Numbered from the stretch's first letter, positions 53,935 through 62,563 are shown. The stretch: DNA of 64,000 nucleotides from Butyrivibrio sp. CAG:318 (GCA_000431815.1 FR889258.1:3206-67205), one strand, 5' to 3'. Numbers and translations: made by a program. The notes: a model not told the origin generated them from the letters alone.

Positions 53935-54834
53935 TCATTCCGGCTGACCTAAATAAAAGTTACCGAAATTTCTTTGGAACTCATTATAATTATATTGATC
54001 TGTACTACCATCCAGCACCGCAAAGTCAATTCGTGAAAAATAAGTTCCGAGGTCTCCACCCATATAACCAAACTCCTTTAAAGCCTTATAGAATAAATCT
54101 GAAACAGTCCTTGCATCGTTACCAAACGCACCACATCCGAACGCGCCGAGTACCAAACCGTCATAGTGCCATTCTGCCGCACACATAAGCATAGAACATA
54201 TACGGTTGTAAAACATATCACAATACTGCTGTTCCGACAGTCCATACTTACCTTCTCTGACCATAGGTGCTGCACACGTCATCACAGACACAACTAACGG
54301 TTCTTCCAGCAGGTCTCCATCCGACGCTTTAATAATCTCCACATGCGGTGTCAAAATAATTGCATCAGAACCAAGCCAGCTACCCAATGCCCGATTATAT
54401 CGATAGTACTCACCCGCCGCATCACTTTCAAGTGATAAAAGCAAAGAACTTCTTCTACATAAATCTTCTTCCTGTGCCGTTGCTCCGGTTCGTACACCGC
54501 CCCCCGGATTGAACGGGTTGGCAAAATTCAGTACCAATATTTTGTCAACACTGCTGTCCCTGTACAACTCCTCGGCTGCGCTAAATGAATCAATATTACG
54601 ACATGACACCAGCGTCCTTTGTCCGCTGCCATTTATAACCGGTGAGAATTTTCTGTTTTCTTTAATATCTTCCGGCAAATACACATGGCATTCTTCCATT
54701 TGCTTTCGTGAAAGTTTGATGCGGATTGCACTGCCATCTTTATAATATTTTCTTTTCTTAAGAATCTCTAATGTATCTTTAAGTATATGTATATTTCTAT
54801 CCGCGCGATTAGCGTATTGGCTAGAAAAAATCAT
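53935..54834 (-). CDS. Bacterial-type poly(ADP-ribose) glycohydrolase (TIGR02452 family)
   Basis: The 299 residues carry the PARG signature NPGGGVRTGATAQEE (GGG 111-113, QEE 121-123, seven residues apart) followed by LCRRSSLLLSL, and a macrodomain-like core ending LVLGAFGCGAFGND. Such enzymes remove ADP-ribose chains or terminal ADP-ribose. The start overlaps the kinase stop as TAATG, so kinase and hydrolase are made together. Its natural substrate here is unknown; no ADP-ribosyltransferase is seen in the window. Confidence 0.9.
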   Translation of the reverse strand: MIFSSQYANRADRNIHILKDTLEILKKRKYYKDGSAIRIKLSRKQMEECHVYLPEDIKENRKFSPVINGSGQRTLVSCRNIDSFSAAEELYRDSSVDKILVLNFANPFNPGGGVRTGATAQEEDLCRRSSLLLSLESDAAGEYYRYNRALGSWLGSDAIILTPHVEIIKASDGDLLEEPLVVSVMTCAAPMVREGKYGLSEQQYCDMFYNRICSMLMCAAEWHYDGLVLGAFGCGAFGNDARTVSDLFYKALKEFGYMGGDLGTYFSRIDFAVLDGSTDQYNYNEFQRNFGNFYLGQPE

Positions 54835-55889
54835 TATGGTTTGTCACCTCTTATAAAATGATCAAGATCACGGATTAATGCATCGCAACTTCTGTATCTA
54901 TCCTTATAATCAGGCTCAATACACTTCTCGACAATGCGTTCCAACTCAGGAGCTACTTTAGAATTCAACTTTCTAATAGGCATATGGGTAAACTTTGATG
55001 AATTAGGAGCGTCTTTGGTAAGCATATAATAAAGCGTCATGCCAAGGCCGTATATATCCGTTTCAGGTCGAGCATGACCCTCATATTGCTCAGGAGCTGC
55101 ATACCCGGTGGTTCCAAGTATATACTTATCTTCACGACCATCATCATAGTATCTCATAGCTACACCGAAATCAAACATACTCACGTCCAAGCCGTTGTGG
55201 ATCATTATGTTGGACGGCTTTACATCACGGCATACAATCGGAGGGTTGAGTCCGTGTATTGATTTGAGAATTTTCGCTATATTCAGTCCCACAACTGCTA
55301 CTCGTTCGGATTCCATTGGCCCTGATTTGTCCAATATACGATTCAATGTCTCTCCTTCAACGTAATCCATCACAAGGTAAATATACTTTGGTGTTTGAAT
55401 CAGATCAAGCATTGACGGTACACCTGGATGCTTTATAGCCTTGTGCAGCTCAAAAGTTTCCTTGATATTGTCAATGATCATTTGACTATCAAATTCCCTA
55501 ATATACTCTACCTTTATAGCAACTTTCCTACTTTCTTCACCCTCAACCGTTGCCAAATATACTGTGTGAGGTACAACAGCGAGAATTTTCTCCAGCTTAT
55601 ACCTGCCATCAATGACCGTACCCAATTGTATCGGTACCGCAAGCGGTGACGGAACAGATGCCTTTGAAGAGATAAACGGAGGCTTGTTTGAATGTATCGA
55701 TGGAACAATAGGTGATATTGGTGTCACACAGGGTGTTTTGTAGAATATTACTTTGGTATACTTTGCAAAAGAGACTCCAAAATTCCAAGCAGTAACGGTA
55801 TCAATATAGAAGTAAAAATACATCAATATATCCAAATTTTCATATTCTTGTAACATCTTTTCTAAATATAAAAGCAAAAATGAAAACAA
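54834..55889 (-). CDS. Hanks-type Ser/Thr protein kinase with atypical glycine loop
   Basis: The kinase domain spans about residues 94-345: VAIKVEY (catalytic Lys), VCRDVKPSNIMI (CRD in place of HRD), FDFGVAM (DFG) and GTTGYAAPEQYEG. The nucleotide loop (LEKILAVVPHTVYLA) has none of the usual glycines, which is unusual. No C-terminal PASTA or membrane segment. The first 90 residues, Tyr/Phe-rich then Pro/Ser-rich, are of uncertain reality because no start there has a good ribosome site; several ATG codons between 55889 and 55823 are possible. Coupled to the PARG gene. Confidence 0.82.
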   Translation of the reverse strand: MFSFLLLYLEKMLQEYENLDILMYFYFYIDTVTAWNFGVSFAKYTKVIFYKTPCVTPISPIVPSIHSNKPPFISSKASVPSPLAVPIQLGTVIDGRYKLEKILAVVPHTVYLATVEGEESRKVAIKVEYIREFDSQMIIDNIKETFELHKAIKHPGVPSMLDLIQTPKYIYLVMDYVEGETLNRILDKSGPMESERVAVVGLNIAKILKSIHGLNPPIVCRDVKPSNIMIHNGLDVSMFDFGVAMRYYDDGREDKYILGTTGYAAPEQYEGHARPETDIYGLGMTLYYMLTKDAPNSSKFTHMPIRKLNSKVAPELERIVEKCIEPDYKDRYRSCDALIRDLDHFIRGDKP

Positions 55890-55932
55890 TTATAACGGAA
55901 GTCACTATAATATAATCTTTGACCTTCTTCAT
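55840..55932 (-). CDS. 30-residue membrane peptide
   Basis: A short frame beginning MKKVKDYIIVTSVIIVFIF: a basic N-terminus, one hydrophobic helix and a basic end (FRKDVTRI). Its ATG overlaps the stop of the 119-codon frame upstream (ATGA), and GGTGGG lies about 8 bases before it. It overlaps the 5' extension of the kinase frame. It looks like a genuine small membrane peptide, but this is inference. Confidence 0.45.
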   Translation of the reverse strand: MKKVKDYIIVTSVIIVFIFAFIFRKDVTRI

Positions 55933-55936
55933 TTAT

Positions 55937-56288
55937 TCACCCACCCAACGCCGCAAAAATTATTGCACCTATAATAGCTATAATGGCCACAGTCGCCAAG
56001 ATGGCTAAAATACCTCCAACAATGAAACATACCAATGCGACAATCCCCGCTATAACCGCTGCTATCGTTATAAAATCCAACAGGCTTATCAGTTATAATT
56101 CCCCAATAATTTTTAAGCAAAAAATCCGCTAACCCCCACTCCACATATATATAGTGTGCAGCCTTCAATTCATCGCAAGTTAATTTATCTATGTGTAGTA
56201 CCTTTGTTTCATCAACCTTCATTGCTTGTACTTGTTTTTTTATTTTTTTTGCTATAAGTTGATTGTCGTAATACAAAACTATTTGCAT
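55937..56288 (-). pseudogene. Small membrane protein gene with probable single-base frameshift
   Basis: From ATG 56288 the first 70 residues look natural (QIVLYYDNQLIAKKIKKQ ... YWGIITDKPV). The same frame then turns into an unlikely Cys/His/Tyr/Trp-rich sequence to 55929. In the +1 frame from about 56080 the DNA instead encodes an unbroken, highly hydrophobic segment (DFITIAAVIAGIVALVC...) ending GG at 55937. Removing one G at the GTTGGATTTT site (about 56078) would join PV to DFITI. So either a real frameshift, a programmed shift, or a separate TTG-started 47-residue peptide (56080-55937). Confidence 0.5.
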
Positions 56289-56291
56289 TGT

Positions 56292-57104
56292 CTATTCACT
56301 TTCCTTCATTAATAATTCCAACAAAACCTTCTTCTGTCTGTTTTTATACTGTGGTTCTGCGTAAAACTTATCATCCGTATCTACAATCAAATGATGCAAA
56401 TTTCCGCTTTCTATAAGTCCACATTTCAAACACGATTCCGGAATATATCCAGAGTAAAAAATACGTCTTAATTTTTTATAGAATTCTCCCGTCCATACAT
56501 TTTCAAAGCAACCTGTCTTATTGACGTTTCCCATATGAAATGATTGATTCCTGCAACACATAGCTACATTACCATGCAAATCAATATAGCTTTGTTTTAA
56601 TATCCAGTCACATATTCCTCGACATTTTACTTTAGATGGAACCGTATCATACTGTATCTCGTCATTCTCTTGAAGATATTCATCTACAATGTTAGCAACT
56701 TTGTACATTTCCTTTTCTTGCTCTTCCGTCTTAAATTTTTCAGTACTATTCATCACATCAAGTTCATCAACAATATCTTCAAATTTGATATCATAATTAA
56801 GCGTTATAGCATTAGGTACAATAACTGGAATACCTAACCTTTTTCCAACCTCTAAAGCTTTTACAGAATAATATTCAAGGACCTTCGGATAATTAGACAT
56901 TTCATCTGCGCTATTTTGGATAATAATATTAGCATTCAATGTCATAAATGTAATAATGTTTGCACCAGCCTCATATGCTAACTCGACAAGAGCAGGCATT
57001 TCGTGAACATTTTGCCTCATAACAACCATACTATATATACTGTCATCAGTCTTATCCCTCCAGTTCATTAATGCGTAGTTTGATTTCTTCCAGATATTCT
57101 CCAT
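56292..57104 (-). pseudogene. Radical SAM/SPASM enzyme fragment lacking its N-terminal half
   Basis: The 270 residues start in the middle of a radical SAM barrel (IYSMVVMRQNVHEMPALVEL, EAGANIITFMTL) and end in a SPASM-type cluster region (CRGICDWILKQ, GNVAMCCRNQ, CLKCGLIESG). The CxxxCxxC motif that holds the SAM-binding 4Fe-4S cluster is absent, as are about 130 N-terminal residues. The first 17 codons overlap the U32-like fragment in another frame, consistent with a deletion junction near 57050. As it stands it cannot be a radical SAM enzyme. Original function unknown, perhaps modification of a peptide or sugar carrier. Confidence 0.65.
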
Positions 57105-57435
57105 AAATAATCACATTTATTTTTGATGAATTGCTTTTTCTGTTTTCCTCAATATACTCAGCATGAAAACCTATTACATATCCATCAATCGTTACAGCAT
57201 TATCTTTGCATGAACTCAGCATGATTTTGTTCTTTTCCAAACAACCACAACAACATGCATCATCAAAGATATTATTTTCGAATTTATAATAGCACTCTCT
57301 ATTAATTGTTGAATACGCTGGCCAACCATAAACCAAATAAGGAATAACCCCTATTTCTGTTGCTATATTAGCTTGTCTGACAGTCTTACACTCAAAACCA
57401 GTAATTCCGCATTCAATATCTTTGCTATATTCAAT
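57052..57435 (-). pseudogene. Fragment resembling the C-terminal part of a U32-family protein
   Basis: An open frame without a start in the right place (TTG at 57336 is the first usual start, but coding character extends to 57435). It reads TGFECKTVRQANIATEIG, PYLVYGWPAY, a cysteine group (ACCCGC, SSCKD) and TIDGYVIGFHAEYI, which recalls the Fe-S cysteine region of U32 peptidase/hydroxylase proteins. Its upstream part overlaps the UbiA-like 3' end in another frame. Interpreted as a 5'-truncated remnant. The family call is tentative. Confidence 0.4.
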
Positions 57436-58090
57436 TTAACCTTCATAGGACTTGCGCAAATAATCACCAGTCCCAAAACATAAATGAATATATAACGATT
57501 ATTACTCATGTTGCATAATCCTAAGAGCAGCGGCATTCCGCAATTCAAAAAGGCTTCTAAAGGAACTGAGTCAAATGTACAAAACCAATCTTTGTTTGCA
57601 AACACACTAATAACTTTGTATATTCCAAACTCTAAAGCGACAAATAAAACGACAAATAAAACAGCTATTATTATATGTTCCATGAACACTGGAATAAGTA
57701 ATGCTACAGTCCCAACAAGTTCCATCAGCAGTAAGGAAATTATTATTTTTCGATAATTTTTTTTCTTTTGAGATACATATGTAACAACTCCACTTTTTAA
57801 GTCATTTTCCAAATCAAGCACTTGATGAATAATAATGTATCTTAACCCATCAAAAAAAGAGACAATTATCCATCCAAATAACAGTTGTAACTCTACATAA
57901 TCAAGTCTAATCATGGCAGCTATTAGCAACAACGGTAAACAACGTTGTGCAATCGAACATTCGATTAAACCCCATACACCCTTTTCTTTAAATCTAATCC
58001 CGAGTGTCGAATAAATGAAACTGTAGCTGTTATAACAATACACATAAAAAAATCTTGTATTATTTCAAATAGTATTCTTCTCTTATTCAT
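57363..58090 (-). pseudogene. UbiA-like membrane prenyltransferase gene, frameshifted and 3'-truncated
   Basis: A proper start exists at 58090 (ATG after GGTAATAAGG) giving MNKRRILFEIIQDFF, but that frame dies soon after. Past a run of seven A/T (58046-58052) the adjacent frame carries FYVYCYNSYSFIYSTLGIRF and seven or so helices with HQVLDLENDLKSG, a UbiA-type Asp motif. A one-base change in the homopolymer would join them. The last 17 or so residues overlap and are out of frame with the U32-like fragment, suggesting the original 3' end was deleted. Homopolymer phase variation or sequencing error are alternatives. Confidence 0.6.
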
Positions 58091-58102
58091 CCTTATTACC
58101 TC

Positions 58103-59215
58103 TTAAAATACAAGTAGCATTGTGACTAACACCATGAACGAAATCATATTTTCCCATGCCATAATCGAACTAGTGTCCTGAATTCCATCCATTTGTCCAT
58201 CAAAGTAAACAATGTCTTTATTTATATATTTAAACTTTCTTTTCTTCGCACATGTATATACATACCCTAACTCATTATCTAGAATAAGTAGCTGAACAAC
58301 ACATTGCTTCAAAAAACTCGTTCCCTTGTATGATGCAAATTTATTAATAAAACCAGAAGAAAGCATCACATCAAGCACTAGCCAAATAGGAATTGTCACC
58401 AATAACAACGGATTCATTTTAATTGCAGAAGCAACTAAAATTCCAAAAATTCCAAACAAATATAAGGATGTTTTTCTTGGCATGATTCCCATAACATAAT
58501 CCGGATGTTTGTCTGCTAAATAGTAATTCGCACAACCATAATGCCATAGTCGCTTAAACATAGCTTTCACAGGTGTCCATGTTTTTTTACTATGATATAC
58601 AAGACCATCTGCTGTACATTTAAAAATATAGCCTGCTTTTACCATTCTTAAGCCAAGATCAACATCTTCCCCGCCTGGTTTATCTGGAAAACTCCTGTCA
58701 AAACCATTAATTTTTTCAAATACCTCTTTCCTCATAGAACAGTTCGCAGTTGGGGTCCACGGAACAGTATCCATCCATTTTGGGAAACTAAAGCAGATAG
58801 TAAACGGTGTCTTATCTACGGCTTTCCAAAACCAAGTGTCTTCTCCAACAAATTCCAAATATCCAGCTACTCCACCAACCTTTTCACTGTCGTATAACTT
58901 ATAGTGTTCATTTAATAGATTAGGAGTTGCAATACAATCCGAATCTAAGAACATCACAATATCATACTGTGCATTTCTTGCTCCCACATTTCTTTTTTCA
59001 GCAACAGACGGAGAGTAATATATTCTCTTTGCATCATATTTTATGCAAAACTTTTCAATTTCTTTGACATCATTTTCATTACTATCATCGATCAGCAAAA
59101 CTTCTGTTGGCCCATCAAAATTATTTCTCGCAACCTGTACACTTTCAAGCAATTCTCCTAATAGCTTTACTCTTCCTTTTGTTGCGATAACTATACTAAT
59201 TCCATTAAGATTCAT
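58103..59215 (-). CDS. GT2 glycosyltransferase with C-terminal membrane helices
   Basis: The 370 residues have a GT2 fold (ISIVIATKGRVKLLGELLES, metal motif FLDSDC, acceptor motif KPGGEDVDLGLRMVKAG) in about 1-240 and two or three membrane helices afterwards. AGGAAGG precedes the ATG by 7 bases. It is a close relative of the next gene upstream, with shared EFVGE and YHSKKTW motifs, so a duplication. It probably glycosylates a lipid-linked or surface acceptor. It appears intact, unlike its downstream neighbours. Confidence 0.88.
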   Translation of the reverse strand: MNLNGISIVIATKGRVKLLGELLESVQVARNNFDGPTEVLLIDDSNENDVKEIEKFCIKYDAKRIYYSPSVAEKRNVGARNAQYDIVMFLDSDCIATPNLLNEHYKLYDSEKVGGVAGYLEFVGEDTWFWKAVDKTPFTICFSFPKWMDTVPWTPTANCSMRKEVFEKINGFDRSFPDKPGGEDVDLGLRMVKAGYIFKCTADGLVYHSKKTWTPVKAMFKRLWHYGCANYYLADKHPDYVMGIMPRKTSLYLFGIFGILVASAIKMNPLLLVTIPIWLVLDVMLSSGFINKFASYKGTSFLKQCVVQLLILDNELGYVYTCAKKRKFKYINKDIVYFDGQMDGIQDTSSIMAWENMISFMVLVTMLLVF

Positions 59216-59227
59216 AACTACACCTTC

Positions 59228-60469
59228 CTAAAAAAACATTTTCCAGACAATAAGCAAAAGAACTGCTGCTACGAAAAAATCTATTATCAATTTTTTTATA
59301 CGAGCGGCATCATCTTTCATGCCAAACTTAATTTGAAATCTATTAAAAATAATGCCTTTATATAATGCTCCTAGTGAATGTTCCTTTAAAGACTGTTTTA
59401 CTCTATAGAATTCATACTGATTTTGGATCATTTTGGCCCCATAATAATAAACGGGTGAGCATAATCCGTGTTTTTTCATATCGATTCCATAATCAACCAT
59501 TGAATTAATTAGAATCCATAGTAAGGAAATCGATATTGGTAAATATGATTTAAGACATAAGCTTAAAATAGCCATCCATATAACCCCGATACTTTCAAAT
59601 ACATAATTTTTAGGAATTACGCGTTTATACAATTCTGGGTGACGCTTAACTATATAATTTTCCATAGTGCCCCATCGTTTTGCTCGATCATGAACAGCTT
59701 TATAATTATTCCATGTTTTTCTAGAATGATATGTTACCGCATTTGAAGCCGAACCAATCATATACCCCGCTTTTGTCACTCGATATGTCATATCAAGATC
59801 ATCCCCGCCTAATTTAAACGGGAAATTTTCTTCAAACATTCCTATCTCTTCCAATACACTCTTTTTGAACGATACATTGTTTCCAATCGTCCATGAATGA
59901 AAAGGATAATTCCTTGCAAAAGAAAATGAATTAACAAGAGATGTTTTTTCAAGCAGTTTCCACCAGAACGTTTTTTCTCCGACAAATTCTGTATAACCTA
60001 AAACGCCACCTAATTTTACTTTATAAGGATTTTTATAAGCCTCTACATACTCATCTAACAGCCCTGACTCAATAGTTACATCAGAGTCAATAAATAAGAT
60101 GTAGTCAAATTTTGATGATCTTATTCCAAGATTTCTCTTCTTTCTTACACTGTCATCTCCTGAAATATAGATCGCGTCATATTTCTCACAGGACTGAACA
60201 ATACTTTTTTGTTCTTCTCCTTGGCTGCTATCTACAATTAGTACTTCTGTTTCGCCTTTTTCGTATCTATTTCTTTCCTTGTATAGGGACTCAAGCAGAG
60301 CATCTACAAGTTCTGATCTATTCCATGTGGGAATTACAATTGAAAAATTCATACAAAACCTCACATCACTCTTGGTCGCATTTTCCATACTGCTGTCATA
60401 AACATTGCTGCTGTCATTATGGCCATCAAATGGATCACATATTTTTTTAATAAATTTGGATTTGTTCAT
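59228..60469 (-). CDS. GT2 glycosyltransferase, paralogue of the following gene
   Basis: GT2 fold (FSIVIPTWNRSELVDALLES, metal motif FIDSDV, LGGDDLDMTYRVTKAG) followed by membrane helices near the C-terminus. The ATG at 60469 has AAGGA 8 bases upstream, but the ATG at 60352 has GAGG 7 bases upstream and aligns with the paralogue; the extra 39 residues in between are hydrophilic and unexplained. First gene of the accessory block after an IS-end-like repeat and a terminator. Confidence 0.86.
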   Translation of the reverse strand: MNKSKFIKKICDPFDGHNDSSNVYDSSMENATKSDVRFCMNFSIVIPTWNRSELVDALLESLYKERNRYEKGETEVLIVDSSQGEEQKSIVQSCEKYDAIYISGDDSVRKKRNLGIRSSKFDYILFIDSDVTIESGLLDEYVEAYKNPYKVKLGGVLGYTEFVGEKTFWWKLLEKTSLVNSFSFARNYPFHSWTIGNNVSFKKSVLEEIGMFEENFPFKLGGDDLDMTYRVTKAGYMIGSASNAVTYHSRKTWNNYKAVHDRAKRWGTMENYIVKRHPELYKRVIPKNYVFESIGVIWMAILSLCLKSYLPISISLLWILINSMVDYGIDMKKHGLCSPVYYYGAKMIQNQYEFYRVKQSLKEHSLGALYKGIIFNRFQIKFGMKDDAARIKKLIIDFFVAAVLLLIVWKMFF

Positions 60470-60547
60470 CAAATTTTCCTTATCTATAATCCAAAATAGA
60501 CTTTCATATTCAAGAGAACAATATCATATTTTTCTCTTCCAAAACGT

Positions 60548-60587
60548 AAAATGTAACTTTTGGTAGTCGAAAATGTAACTTTTGGTA
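60548..60587. repeat. 18-bp direct repeat, IS-end-like
   Basis: AAAATGTAACTTTTGGTA occurs at 60548-60565 and again at 60570-60587 (22-bp period). From memory, such tandem short repeats resemble the termini of IS21-type elements, but no transposase or second end is in the window. A TTGACA on the minus strand lies beside it (about 60593-60598). The rest of 60473-60844 shows only this repeat, the terminator below and AT-rich sequence. Confidence 0.55.
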
Positions 60588-60666
60588 ATTTTGTGTCAAA
60601 AAAACGTTTTTTCGAACTATTGTTTTCAAAATCTATCTCATTTTGCACTTGGCATACTTATAACAC

Positions 60667-60703
60667 AAAACTCCGAATCAAAATTTTTTTGTTTCGGAGT
60701 TTT
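60667..60703. terminator. Bidirectional terminator
   Basis: AAAACTCCGAA (60667-60677) pairs perfectly with TTCGGAGTTTT (60693-60703); both strands run into T-rich tails. It ends the protease transcript and insulates the accessory block. Confidence 0.85.
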
Positions 60704-60844
60704 CTCATAGTTTTTTTATTTTATTATTAAAAGCCCAAATATATTAATGCCTACGTATCAGTATATGCTGCAAATCCAACTATGTTATGCATTGCATGTC
60801 AAATCAGCTATTAGTATGGTTACGAGGTAAAAGGATTTCTCTTG

Positions 60845-61948
60845 TTATTCCCCCTCTCTTTCCATCATCGCTGCAACCATGCGCAGCACTGCATTTGCAT
60901 ACTTCAGTGCAAATTTATCTGCGTCCTCCTCGCATTCAAGATTCCTGTATTCAGTGTACCCGCCCGGTTCATCCATGTTAGGATAATTTTCAAATTCATC
61001 TCTGTATGTTCTGATTTTGGTAAATATATAGAGTTTAAGCTGGTCGTCCGTAAGTTTATCTTCTATGTCTTTGTAATGGTCGGCGTAGGACCACTCTATC
61101 GAGTGATACAACTCATGCATCAAGGTTATTATGCATTGCGTCTGGTCGTTTGCTATGTTGGTTGATAATTTGATAATGTTTTCGTTATGCGAATAGCTGC
61201 CATCTATTTTTTCGTCCATTTCGATGAACACAACCTGATAGATTTCTTTTGTGCCGTACATCCCGGTAATGATGTCAGCCAGCTGCTTATATGTACTCTG
61301 TTTCTCGCTTGTGCTTAGTTCAGCATATGTATCCGGCACAAGTTTTGAAGCGATTCCGATAATGTTTTCCGCGTCAACTACTCCGTCAGTTGTTGAATTT
61401 TTATTTTCGGATGCCTGAGCATACCGGTCGTATTCCAGTTGCGCCCGGACTACGTTGTGTATCTGGATTCCCGCAAAAATAAAGCCAACCGTTGCGATTA
61501 CAGGCATTACCAGAGTGTAATATTTTAAAAGAGCTTTTCTGACAGGAATAATGTGTCCTTCTTTTTTGAGCTTATGAAGGTGGCGTGCAATAATAAATAC
61601 AATAAAAGCTGCTGTTACAAACATTACCGCCCTGATTATGGTTATTGCTCTGTTGCCAAACGGCATTCCGATAAGCGATACAAATCCGATTGCGCTTGCT
61701 GAAATTCCACAATGCTTTATCAGATTCTTAACCGTTCTCTCGATTCTCAGGTAATCGTGGATTATGTACAATGTAATCATGACCATGACCTCAAATGCGA
61801 TCAGCGCCATTCCACTGATGTACCCTCCTGTTTTCCCGGTGCTGTATATATATACACGGCCGTGGCATACCCAATAAATAATCGCCAGGAAAATACTATT
61901 AGTTATTAATAACAGTCCGTTATATGTAAATTTCTCCATCTGTTTCAT
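60845..61948 (-). CDS. Polytopic membrane zinc metallopeptidase (HEXXH)
   Basis: The 367 residues begin with about five membrane helices (to about 168), then an outer or cytoplasmic domain with LMHELYHSIEWS (HEXXH, about 278-282) and, 50 residues on, CEEDADKFALKYA, where a Glu can be the third zinc ligand as in gluzincins. It is divergent from an XRE regulator with 115 bp between them. The ATG at 61948 has AGGAG 9 bases upstream; the one at 61954 is too close. Family not recognised; target unknown. Confidence 0.7.
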   Translation of the reverse strand: MKQMEKFTYNGLLLITNSIFLAIIYWVCHGRVYIYSTGKTGGYISGMALIAFEVMVMITLYIIHDYLRIERTVKNLIKHCGISASAIGFVSLIGMPFGNRAITIIRAVMFVTAAFIVFIIARHLHKLKKEGHIIPVRKALLKYYTLVMPVIATVGFIFAGIQIHNVVRAQLEYDRYAQASENKNSTTDGVVDAENIIGIASKLVPDTYAELSTSEKQSTYKQLADIITGMYGTKEIYQVVFIEMDEKIDGSYSHNENIIKLSTNIANDQTQCIITLMHELYHSIEWSYADHYKDIEDKLTDDQLKLYIFTKIRTYRDEFENYPNMDEPGGYTEYRNLECEEDADKFALKYANAVLRMVAAMMEREGE

Positions 61949-62008
61949 TTGCATTTTCTCCTATCCTGTTTATCCGTATTTAATTCTATCATTATCTTAC
62001 AACCTTTC

Positions 62009-62036
62009 TTGCATTTCTGCGACAATATGTTGTAAT
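62009..62036 (+). promoter_or_regulatory. Promoter of the XRE regulator gene
   Basis: TTGCAT (62009-62014), 16-bp spacer, TGTAAT (62031-62036). TTACAAC (61998-62004) and GTTGTAA (62029-62035) form an inverted repeat bracketing it, a possible autoregulatory operator. Confidence 0.6.
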
Positions 62037-62063
62037 GAAATAATTAAAAACAAGGAGTTTAAC

Positions 62064-62459
62064 ATGAATTTAGGAGAACGAATTAAACAGATTCGTAAAG
62101 CGCGTGGATTATCCGCTGAATCAATTGCCAAAGAGCTCGGAGTTTCTGTGTCCACTGTTTACAGATATGAGGATTCATCCATAGAGAAAATCCCTGTAGG
62201 CATCTTCAACAAATTGTGCACTATTTTAGATGTATCGCCTTCTGAATTAATGAACGGTAATCTTTCTAACAATGATTGTGAGCCATCACTTCCAAATGAT
62301 TTTGACAATCCTCAGGACGCAATGGCCTTTATATTAAAGCTCCCAACCCTTGCTGCATATGGCGGTTATAATATAGACTCAATGGATGATGAAACAATTA
62401 TTAATTTTGCAAACGATTTATTGGACCAGTTAAAAATGGTCAGTTACAAATATAAATAG
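62064..62459 (+). CDS. XRE-family transcriptional regulator
   Basis: The 131 residues have an N-terminal HTH_XRE domain (about 4-60: IKQIRKARGLSAESIAKELG, VSVSTVYRYED) and a C-terminal acidic region of about 65 residues without membrane segments. AAGGAG lies 7 bases before the ATG. It is divergent from the HEXXH membrane protease; the arrangement is reminiscent of repressor/metalloprotease pairs such as ImmR/ImmA, though the protease here is membrane-bound. Confidence 0.9.
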   Translation: MNLGERIKQIRKARGLSAESIAKELGVSVSTVYRYEDSSIEKIPVGIFNKLCTILDVSPSELMNGNLSNNDCEPSLPNDFDNPQDAMAFILKLPTLAAYGGYNIDSMDDETIINFANDLLDQLKMVSYKYK

Positions 62460-62496
62460 CAGGATAAATTATGAGTTTGATCCTTCTATCAGAAAT

Positions 62497-62537
62497 CCAA
62501 AAACTCCCGCATACCGGCCGGCATATGGGAGTTTTGG
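62497..62537. terminator. Bidirectional terminator between XRE and MetE-like genes
   Basis: CCAAAAACTCCC (62497-62508) and GGGAGTTTTGG (62527-62537) pair, with further CAT/ATG and CGGCCG pairing in the loop. T-runs on both sides serve both converging genes. Confidence 0.88.
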
Positions 62538-62563
62538 TATTTATTATATTATTAGGAGCGATT

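Noticed and set aside
55937..56080. Hydrophobic 47-residue frame as a circular bacteriocin
   Set aside because: Hydrophobicity alone is not evidence; no maturation genes are present and a frameshifted membrane segment explains it as well.
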